Shown piece by piece: positions 1-4,548 of a DNA stretch of 5,286 nucleotides. The notes beneath the pieces were generated by a model. It was not told the origin of the DNA, did not search any database, and saw only the letters and a list, made by a program, of their open reading frames with translations. The translations under genes and the position numbers were made by a program. The stretch comes from Acetobacteraceae bacterium (GTDB lineage: Bacteria; Pseudomonadota; Alphaproteobacteria; Acetobacterales; Acetobacteraceae): NCBI GenBank assembly GCA_003133265.1, contig PKWQ01000189.1, positions 1-5,286 on the forward strand. Direction: 5' to 3'. Position 1 is the stretch's first letter. Each line of letters starts with the position of its first letter.

Positions 1-555
1 GAATGTTCCGGTGTGGCCCTCATCGGCGGCTCGATGGTGACGGACGCGCGGCTGCAGGAGTTGGTGCGCGAAGGCGGGCCGGCCAACCTGCGCGACAAGG
101 TGGTGGGCATCTACGAAAAGGCAGGCTTTCCCAAGTACCGCGTCGCTGACGATGGTTATCCGCAAACCACGGACATCGATCACCGACTACTGGTGGGCTA
201 TGGCGCGAATGCCGACCGCTATGAAGACTGGCGCACGAACCCGCGGCCGCTGCAGGACAGTCAGCAGCCCTTTGTGAAAAGCGAGCCGCTGTCGGCCTAC
301 CCCGTGGGACCGATGTCGCGCGACCTCGAAGGCCGCTACCTGGTCACGGGCCAGGTGCCGGGCGACAGCGCGGTGCACACCGCCACCGACATCCCGCTGT
401 CGGCTTTCGGTCCGGGTGCCTGGGCTTTCACCGGCGTGATGGACAACACCGACGTGTTCTTCAAACTCGCTCAGGCGGCGCTCAAAGGCGCGGTCGTCCC
501 GGAAGGGCTGGTAGGCCTGGTGAGCGCGACCGACAGCCGACAAGGCAAGCGCTGA
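1..555 (+). CDS. Alkaline phosphatase, C-terminal part (5' end outside the window)
   Basis: The reading frame is open from base 1 and ends at TGA 553-555, so the gene begins upstream. The first residues read ECSGVALIGGS. In alkaline phosphatases this kind of stretch directly follows the zinc-binding Ala-Asp-His motif, so the window probably opens just after it. Near the end, His at 376-378 in the context VHTATDIPLSAFGPGA matches the conserved C-terminal zinc ligand (His412 of E. coli PhoA), followed by FTGVMDNTDVFF, typical of the family's last helix. The middle (around 160-290, DIDHRLLVGYGANADRYEDW) belongs to the larger bacterial versions. The expected role is hydrolysis of phosphate monoesters in the periplasm by a Zn/Mg enzyme. 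The catalytic Ser and other metal ligands are not visible, so activity cannot be judged. The GTG at 13 is internal, not a start. A downstream phosphodiesterase gene fits a phosphate-scavenging locus. Confidence 0.87.
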   Translation, partial: ECSGVALIGGSMVTDARLQELVREGGPANLRDKVVGIYEKAGFPKYRVADDGYPQTTDIDHRLLVGYGANADRYEDWRTNPRPLQDSQQPFVKSEPLSAYPVGPMSRDLEGRYLVTGQVPGDSAVHTATDIPLSAFGPGAWAFTGVMDNTDVFFKLAQAALKGAVVPEGLVGLVSATDSRQGKR

Positions 556-571
556 CACCGCGGCGTTGAAT

Positions 572-603
572 GCGCCGGTCGCGCGAAGGCGCGGTCCCGG
601 CGC
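572..603 (+). terminator. GC-rich hairpin after the alkaline phosphatase, possible terminator without a T tract
   Basis: Seventeen bases after the phosphatase stop, GCGCCGG (572-578) pairs perfectly with CCGGCGC (597-603). Inside it CGCGC (580-584) pairs with GCGCG (589-593) around the loop GAAG. The fold is very stable, but no run of T follows, so it does not meet the usual rule for intrinsic termination. It could be a transcript-end stabiliser, a weak terminator or a processing site, or simply GC-rich sequence that folds by chance. Confidence 0.35.
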
Positions 604-646
604 CGCGCGGTTGGCAGGAGAGGGCACAATCTTTACCGGTACCCCC

Positions 647-1096
647 ATGCGTGCAATCCATCTGCTTCTTCTCTTGACCCTGCTGCTGCCTTTGGGCGGC
701 GCAGCGCTTGCGACGCCCAGCTGCGCCGCAACGGTGAGCGAATTGCGAGGCATGCTGGGAGAAGCGAGCTTTCCGCTGGCATGGGAGGAAACCACCATGG
801 CTGACGGCAAGCCTTTGCTCGTGTCCATTCTGGAAAAAGACGGATCCATTTTTGTGGAGTTCATCAAAACCGGACAGGGCCTTTGGGCGCAGAGCGCGGG
901 CGTCATCTGCAGCGCGGGCGCGGATATGGAAATCCGGTTTGCCGCCGGGCAGATCCGCATGGGACCGGCGGCCAACTGGGCCTTGCGCCTGGCTTTGGGG
1001 AACGGGGGGAAATTCACACTGACGAGGCTTGCGTCAGAGCAGTTGCGCATCGCGACCACGGGTTGGTCCGGGACCTTCTCGCCCAGGACAAGGTAG
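647..1096 (+). CDS. Small exported protein of unknown function
   Basis: I do not recognise this 149-residue protein. The start at ATG 647 is chosen because it begins a clear Sec signal peptide: a basic N-terminus (MRAIH), a leucine-rich core at residues 6-16, and a likely signal peptidase I site after Ala-Leu-Ala (20-22). The mature protein would be about 127 residues. The frame stays open upstream to a TTG at 566, but that would add 27 basic, Gly/Pro-rich residues ahead of the signal peptide. There is no Shine-Dalgarno sequence at normal distance; an AGGAG at 616-620 is too far away. The mature part has two cysteines, C26 and C88, which could form a disulfide in the periplasm. C26 (context TPSC) is not in a lipobox. 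Alternating hydrophobic and polar residues (for example SIFVEFIKTG and FTLTRLAS) suggest a mainly beta fold. The stop lies 18 bases before the phosphodiesterase start, so the two are probably co-transcribed. A helper or inhibitor of a neighbouring phosphatase is possible but speculative. Confidence 0.66.
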   Translation: MRAIHLLLLLTLLLPLGGAALATPSCAATVSELRGMLGEASFPLAWEETTMADGKPLLVSILEKDGSIFVEFIKTGQGLWAQSAGVICSAGADMEIRFAAGQIRMGPAANWALRLALGNGGKFTLTRLASEQLRIATTGWSGTFSPRTR

Positions 1097-1100
1097 CCAC

Positions 1101-1105
1101 AGGAG
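1101..1105 (+). promoter_or_regulatory. Ribosome binding site of the phosphodiesterase gene
   Basis: AGGAG ends 9 bases before ATG 1115, a good Shine-Dalgarno match at normal spacing. It supports ATG 1115 as the start, as does the signal peptide that begins there. Confidence 0.8.
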
Positions 1106-1114
1106 AACTCCAAC

Positions 1115-2344
1115 ATGCGCAGGCTGCACCGTCTCCTCGCCATCGCCTTCATCGCCCTGCTGTCGGCGTGGGTGCAGGCGCAGCCTGCGCCGCTGATCCT
1201 GGTCTCGATCGATGGCTTTCGACCCGACTATCTGGAGCGCGGCGTGACCCCGGTTCTGTCGCGGCTGGCCCGGGACGGCGTGCTCGCATCCCAGGGCATG
1301 CGCCCTTCATTTCCGAGCCTGACTTTTCCCAATCACTACACGCTGGTGACGGGACTGACGCCGGATCACCATGGTGTCGTCAACAACACCATGACCGATG
1401 AAAAAATTCCCGATGTGCTGTTCACGCTGGGCAATCGCGCGGCGCTGGCAGATCGGCGTTGGTGGGACGGCGCCACGCCGATCTGGGTCAGCGCCGAGCA
1501 GCAGGGGCTCAAGTCGGCCACCATGTTCTGGCCCGGATCGGATGTCGACATCCAGGGCGTTCGGCCCAGCGACTGGCGCGCCTACGACCACAACTTTCCC
1601 GCCGATGCCCGGGTCGATCAGGTGCTGGAGTGGATGGACCGCCCGCTGGCAACGCGTCCCGACTTCGTGACCCTGTATTTCGAAGCGGTCGACACGGCGG
1701 GCCATCGCTACGGACCGCAAGGCGCGCAGACCACGGCGGCTGTGGCCAGCGTGGACAAGGCGCTGGGGCGCCTGATCCAGGGGCTGGCGACGCGCGGCCT
1801 GTTGCCGCAAGCGAATCTGGTGATCCTGTCGGACCACGGCATGGCCAGCCTGTCGCCTCAGCGCGTGGTGTTGCTCGACGAGATGCTGGACACAGCTTCG
1901 GTGCGACGCTTCATCCCCTATGGTCCGCTGATCGGCTTGACGCCGCTGGCGGGCAAAGAGGCCCAGGTCAAACAAAGCCTGGCGCAGCCCCATGAACACG
2001 TGCAGTGCTGGCCCAAGGCGGAGTTGCCGGCGCGCTTTGACTATGGCCGCAATGCGCGCGTGCCGCCCTTCATCTGTCTGGCCGAAATCGAATGGTCGCT
2101 GGCGACGCGCGAATCCATGGCGCGCAATCCACCCGGCGGTGGCAGCCATGGCTTTGATCCGGACGACCCTCAAATGGCCGCTTTGTTCATCGCCCACGGC
2201 CCCGCCTTTGTTCGCGGTGCAGCGCTTGAGAGCTTCAGCAACGTGGATGTCTATCCCCTGCTGGCGCGCCTGTTGGGCATCCGGCCCCAGCCCCATCAGG
2301 GCCGACTCGAGACCTTCATGCCGGTGTTGACGCGCGTGCCATGA
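1115..2344 (+). CDS. Ectonucleotide pyrophosphatase/phosphodiesterase (NPP family, alkaline phosphatase superfamily)
   Basis: This is a complete 409-residue protein. NPP enzymes cleave phosphodiester or pyrophosphate bonds of nucleotides and related esters, using two zinc ions and a threonine nucleophile. All key positions are present: Asp33 (SIDGFR), nucleophile Thr70 (FPSLTFPNHYTLVTG), Asn91 (GVVNN), Asp193 and His197 (VDTAGH), Asp240-His241 (LSDHGM) and His345 (GGGSHGFDPDD). The Thr-to-Asn spacing equals that of the Xanthomonas NPP (Thr90/Asn111). Residues 1-22 form a signal peptide with probable cleavage after Val-Gln-Ala, so the enzyme acts in the periplasm or outside. The only cysteines, C298 and C321, flank the ELPARFDYGRN segment and could form a disulfide. 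The length is normal for bacterial members. It follows the small exported protein by 18 bases, probably in one transcript, with the alkaline phosphatase further upstream. Substrate choice (nucleotides, sugar nucleotides or other diesters) cannot be decided from the sequence. Confidence 0.95.
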   Translation: MRRLHRLLAIAFIALLSAWVQAQPAPLILVSIDGFRPDYLERGVTPVLSRLARDGVLASQGMRPSFPSLTFPNHYTLVTGLTPDHHGVVNNTMTDEKIPDVLFTLGNRAALADRRWWDGATPIWVSAEQQGLKSATMFWPGSDVDIQGVRPSDWRAYDHNFPADARVDQVLEWMDRPLATRPDFVTLYFEAVDTAGHRYGPQGAQTTAAVASVDKALGRLIQGLATRGLLPQANLVILSDHGMASLSPQRVVLLDEMLDTASVRRFIPYGPLIGLTPLAGKEAQVKQSLAQPHEHVQCWPKAELPARFDYGRNARVPPFICLAEIEWSLATRESMARNPPGGGSHGFDPDDPQMAALFIAHGPAFVRGAALESFSNVDVYPLLARLLGIRPQPHQGRLETFMPVLTRVP

Positions 2345-2432
2345 GCCGGGGAAACGGGGATCGCAGTGCGGAACATCCTTACGCATCGAATGGCCATTGG
2401 CCTTTTCGGGCGGCGCGTGATCACGGCACGCT

Positions 2433-2538
2433 TGAAATGCCAAATTATTCGCTCAGTAGAAACGCGAGTATGAAAGCGACTGTGCGCGCCGGCCCGATGC
2501 TCGTGAATGCCTCAAATTTCATATCAAAGAATGAAAGC
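2433..2538 (+). repeat. Imperfect direct repeat in the transporter's upstream region
   Basis: Two units share the same words in the same order. AATGCC occurs at 2436-2441 and 2506-2511, then AAATT at 2442-2446 and 2514-2518, then ATGAAAGC at 2470-2477 and 2531-2538. The spacing differs between units (they begin about 71 bases apart and end 61 apart), so this is either a decayed duplication or repeated protein-binding sites. Within the second unit TTTCAT (2517-2522) and ATGAAA (2531-2536) also form an inverted repeat with an 8-base spacer. Part of the similarity may be chance in AT-rich DNA. Confidence 0.35.
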
Positions 2539-2575
2539 TTCGGGTTAGCGCTAGGTTGTAAGTGTGGCGGAAGTT

Positions 2576-2600
2576 TGACGTCAGTCTATGTAAGGACGTC
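2576..2600 (+). promoter_or_regulatory. Two GACGTC palindromes, possible operator
   Basis: TGACGTCA (2576-2583, perfect 8-bp palindrome) and a second GACGTC (2595-2600) lie 18 bases apart, roughly 90-115 bases before the transporter start. GTCAG follows or overlaps each copy (2580-2584 and 2601-2605). Paired palindromes at this place could bind a dimeric regulator. No known regulator motif is claimed. Confidence 0.3.
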
Positions 2601-2640
2601 GTCAGAGTACGGTCAGGCGCTCCGCAGATAGTCCGCCCCA

Positions 2641-2662
2641 CAGAGGCCGCTTCGGACCTCTG
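2641..2662 (+). promoter_or_regulatory. Hairpin in the 5' leader of the transporter gene
   Basis: CAGAGG (2641-2646) pairs perfectly with CCTCTG (2657-2662). CCG/CGG (2647-2649 with 2653-2655) extends the stem around the loop CTT, with A2656 bulged. The hairpin ends 14 bases before the Shine-Dalgarno sequence and lacks a T tract directly after it, so termination is unlikely. A role in mRNA stability or translation control is possible. Confidence 0.45.
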
Positions 2663-2676
2663 CAACTAACTTTGTT

Positions 2677-2681
2677 AGGAG
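2677..2681 (+). promoter_or_regulatory. Ribosome binding site that fixes the transporter start
   Basis: AGGAG lies 8 bases before ATG 2690. The same frame has a TTG at 2672, six codons earlier, but that codon precedes the AGGAG and has no Shine-Dalgarno of its own, so ATG 2690 is the start. Confidence 0.88.
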
Positions 2682-2689
2682 ACAAAATC

Positions 2690-4345
2690 ATGGCAACTGC
2701 AGCGGCTCCGCGGCCAATGAGCGAGGGCGAAAAGATGGTGATCTTCGCCTCGTCATTGGGCACCATCTTTGAGTGGTATGACTTCTATTTGTTCGGTGTG
2801 ATGTCGGCCATTATTGCGGCCAACTTCTTTACCGCACTGGACGAAAGTACCCGCAATATTTTCGTCTTGTTGGCGTTCGCCGCAGGCTTCGCAGTGCGGC
2901 CCTTTGGTGCGCTGGTATTCGGCCGTCTGGGCGACATGATCGGTAGAAAGTACACCTTCCTGATCACCATCCTGATCATGGGCTTGTCGACCTTTCTGGT
3001 GGCGTTTCTCCCCACCTACAAGTCGGTCGGCATCATGGCGCCTATCGCCCTGATTGCCCTGCGCATGTTCCAAGGTCTGGCCTTGGGCGGCGAGTACGGT
3101 GGTGCAGCGACCTACGTGGCCGAGCATGCACCGCAGGGTCGGCGCGGCTTCTACACCTCGTGGATTCAAACCACCGCGACCGTGGGCCTGATGCTGGCGC
3201 TGATGGTGATTCTGGGCACGCGCACCTACTTTGGCGAAAAAGACTTCGTGGATTGGGCTTGGCGCATTCCCTATGCCATGTCAGGCATCTTGCTGGCAGT
3301 CTCGGTCTGGATTCGCCTGAAGCTCAATGAGTCGCCCGCCTTCGCCAAAATGAAGGCAGAAGGCAAGACTTCCAAGGCACCGTTGTCCGAGTCCTTCGGT
3401 CAATGGAAGAACCTGAAGGTCGTGATTCTGGCCCTGATTGGCCTGACCGCCGGTCAAGCCACCGTGTGGTACGGCGGCCAGTTCTACACCCTGTTCTTCC
3501 TGCAGACCTTCCTGCGGGTGGATGGCCCGACCGTCAACGTTTTGATCGCGGTCTCGCTGATCTTGGGTACACCGTTCTTCATCATCTTTGGCGCCTGGTC
3601 GGACAAGATTGGCCGCAAGCCGATCATCATGGCGGGCTGCCTGTTGGCCGTAGTGACCTACTTCCCGCTCTTCAATGCGCTCACCACCTATGCCAATCCC
3701 AAGCTGCAGCAGGCGATCCAGAAGTCGCCCGTGACCGTGGTGTCGGAGCCGTCGCATTGCAACCTGATCCTGAACCTGACGGGTACCGCCAAGTTCACCA
3801 CCCCCTGCGACTTGGCTCGGGTCTACCTCTCCAACTCCGGCGTGAACTACGACAGCGTGTCGCAGCCGGGCGCGGTGGCAACCGTCAAGGTGGGCGACAA
3901 GGCCATCGTTGCCTACGACGGCTTGGCTGCCAACGCCAAAGAGGAAAAAGCGCGCTTTGAGAAGGAAGTGCGCGATGCCCTCAATACCGCGGGTTATCCG
4001 ACCAAGGCCGATCCGATCCCCGTGCTATCGAGCAACTGGATCATGCTGGTCGTGATTCTGACGATCCTGGTGATCTACGTGACCATGGTGTACGGCCCGA
4101 TCGCGGCCATGCTGGTGGAACTGTTCCCGACGCGCATTCGCTACACGTCGATGTCGCTGCCGTATCACATCGGCAACGGCTGGTTCGGTGGTTTCCTGCC
4201 CGCCATCTCGTTCTCCATCGTGGCGGCGCAAGGCAATATCTACAGCGGACTGTGGTATCCGATCATCATTGCCGGCATGACCTTTGTGGTCGGCACCTTG
4301 TTCGTCAAGGAAACCAAGGACGTGGACATTTACGCCCGCGACTAG
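2690..4345 (+). CDS. MFS transporter, metabolite:H+ symporter (MHS) family, with a large periplasmic loop
   Basis: This is a complete 551-residue inner-membrane protein. It has the hallmark N-terminal motif GTIFEWYDFYLFG in TM1 (residues 24-36) and two copies of the MFS loop motif, GRLGDMIGRK (78-87) and GAWSDKIGRK (301-310). It also has RMFQGLALGGEYGGA (125-139) at the end of TM4 and ELFPTRIRYTSMSL (477-490) before TM11, all typical of the MHS branch that includes ProP, KgtP and ShiA. Twelve TM segments can be placed at about 17-47, 57-77, 90-109, 114-133, 158-178, 191-211, 243-262, 281-300, 311-331, 449-469, 490-512 and 518-538. Classical members have about 430-500 residues. The excess is a hydrophilic stretch at 332-447, between TM9 and TM10, which topology places in the periplasm; it contains C357 and C373. 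The protein probably imports an organic acid or zwitterion with protons, substrate unknown. It has its own leader and strong terminator, so it is likely monocistronic. Confidence 0.95.
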   Translation: MATAAAPRPMSEGEKMVIFASSLGTIFEWYDFYLFGVMSAIIAANFFTALDESTRNIFVLLAFAAGFAVRPFGALVFGRLGDMIGRKYTFLITILIMGLSTFLVAFLPTYKSVGIMAPIALIALRMFQGLALGGEYGGAATYVAEHAPQGRRGFYTSWIQTTATVGLMLALMVILGTRTYFGEKDFVDWAWRIPYAMSGILLAVSVWIRLKLNESPAFAKMKAEGKTSKAPLSESFGQWKNLKVVILALIGLTAGQATVWYGGQFYTLFFLQTFLRVDGPTVNVLIAVSLILGTPFFIIFGAWSDKIGRKPIIMAGCLLAVVTYFPLFNALTTYANPKLQQAIQKSPVTVVSEPSHCNLILNLTGTAKFTTPCDLARVYLSNSGVNYDSVSQPGAVATVKVGDKAIVAYDGLAANAKEEKARFEKEVRDALNTAGYPTKADPIPVLSSNWIMLVVILTILVIYVTMVYGPIAAMLVELFPTRIRYTSMSLPYHIGNGWFGGFLPAISFSIVAAQGNIYSGLWYPIIIAGMTFVVGTLFVKETKDVDIYARD

Positions 4346-4396
4346 GGTCTTGGCTTTCTTATGGATCCGGGCTCAATGCGCACGGTTCCAAACCCG

Positions 4397-4425
4397 GAGC
4401 CCTCCTCGTGAGGGCTCTTTTTTTT
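4397..4425 (+). terminator. Intrinsic terminator after the transporter gene
   Basis: GAGCCCTC (4397-4404) pairs perfectly with GAGGGCTC (4410-4417) around the loop CTCGT, followed directly by eight T (4418-4425). It lies 51 bases after the transporter stop and is a textbook Rho-independent terminator for + strand transcription. There is no matching A run upstream, so it should not work well in the other direction. Upstream, GGGCTC (4369-4374) could pair with GAGCCC (4397-4402), which would compete with the terminator stem. Confidence 0.93.
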
Positions 4426-4430
4426 AGGAG
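4426..4430 (+). promoter_or_regulatory. Shine-Dalgarno-like AGGAG next to the terminator T tract
   Basis: AGGAG stands directly after the eight T of the terminator and 7 bases before ATG 4438. It is correctly placed to serve a 36-codon ORF, not the metallophosphoesterase start more than 100 bases downstream. It may also be chance. Confidence 0.4.
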
Positions 4431-4437
4431 TTTTCGC

Positions 4438-4548
4438 ATGGGGGAAATCGCCCTGGCCGTTGTGATCTATTCCACTTTGGCTCCTGGTTGCGAGCGGGGC
4501 TTAGCCGTTAGACTCGTTGGCACGAAACCGCGGGTCCTTCGAGCATGA
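4438..4548 (+). CDS. Possible small ORF (36 codons) overlapping the metallophosphoesterase start
   Basis: ATG 4438 has a good AGGAG at the right distance. The frame runs 36 codons (MGEIALAVVIYSTL..., ending RVLRA) to TGA 4546-4548, which overlaps the next gene's ATG as ATGA. That arrangement suits translational coupling, and the downstream gene lacks its own Shine-Dalgarno. Against it, only 20 of 35 sense codons end in G or C, lower than I expect of the neighbouring genes, and the second half uses TTA, AGA and CGA. The N-terminal half is mildly hydrophobic. No family is recognised. It may be a leader peptide or not translated at all. Confidence 0.27.
   Translation: MGEIALAVVIYSTLAPGCERGLAVRLVGTKPRVLRA
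4488..4514 (+). promoter_or_regulatory. Weak candidate promoter for the metallophosphoesterase gene
   Basis: The gene follows a strong terminator, so a promoter should lie in 4426-4544. The best candidate I see is TTGCGA (4488-4493) with TAGACT (4509-4514), about 30 bases before the ATG. The 15-base spacing is short and the -10 matches only 4 of 6 consensus bases. It would give a very short leader, in keeping with the missing Shine-Dalgarno. Confidence 0.25.

Larger units (their letters stand above)
2345..2689 (+). other. 345-base intergenic region and probable leader of the transporter gene
   Basis: No convincing gene lies here, and the base composition is clearly richer in A+T than the flanking genes, as expected for a control region. 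It holds two perfect 10-bp palindromes (AATGGCCATT, 2389-2398; CGTGATCACG, 2416-2425), an 8-bp one (TAGCGCTA, 2546-2553), an imperfect repeat pair (2433-2477 and 2504-2538), two GACGTC sites (2577-2582, 2595-2600), a hairpin (2641-2662) and the ribosome binding site of the transporter. I could not fix a -35/-10 pair: TTGACG at 2575-2580 is a fair -35 box, but no good -10 stands 16-18 bases after it, and TTGAAA at 2432-2437 has the same problem. No convincing intrinsic terminator for the upstream phosphodiesterase is visible. A 4-bp hairpin (2392-2402) followed by TTTT is very weak. Confidence 0.6.

Noticed and set aside
566..646. TTG 566 as an upstream start for the small exported protein
   Set aside because: It would put 27 basic, Gly/Pro-rich residues ahead of a clean signal peptide and runs through the GC hairpin. 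ATG 647 fits export far better.
187..1152. A 321-codon ORF on the - strand across the phosphatase and small protein genes
   Set aside because: It is antisense to two better supported genes. Long antisense frames arise from GC-rich codon bias, and the translation shows no domain.
883..1401. A 172-codon + strand ORF overlapping the small protein and the phosphodiesterase
   Set aside because: It is an out-of-frame shadow of two genes with signal peptides and, in the second case, family motifs. The product is Arg/Gly/Ala-rich low-complexity sequence.
2389..2406. Weak hairpin followed by TTTT after the phosphodiesterase, as an intrinsic terminator
   Set aside because: The stem has only four G/C pairs with a three-base loop and a mismatch beneath, and the T run is four bases long. 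This is too weak to call a terminator.
1307..2443. A 378-codon ORF on the - strand across the phosphodiesterase gene
   Set aside because: It is a mirror of the NPP gene, whose catalytic motifs are all intact on the + strand. The antisense product is His/Arg/Gln-rich with no family features.
2341..2631. A 96-codon + strand ORF whose ATG overlaps the phosphodiesterase stop (ATGA)
   Set aside because: There is no Shine-Dalgarno, the third-position G/C bias is weak, the protein has no recognisable features, and the frame covers the AT-richer region that looks like control DNA. The overlap with the stop appears to be chance.
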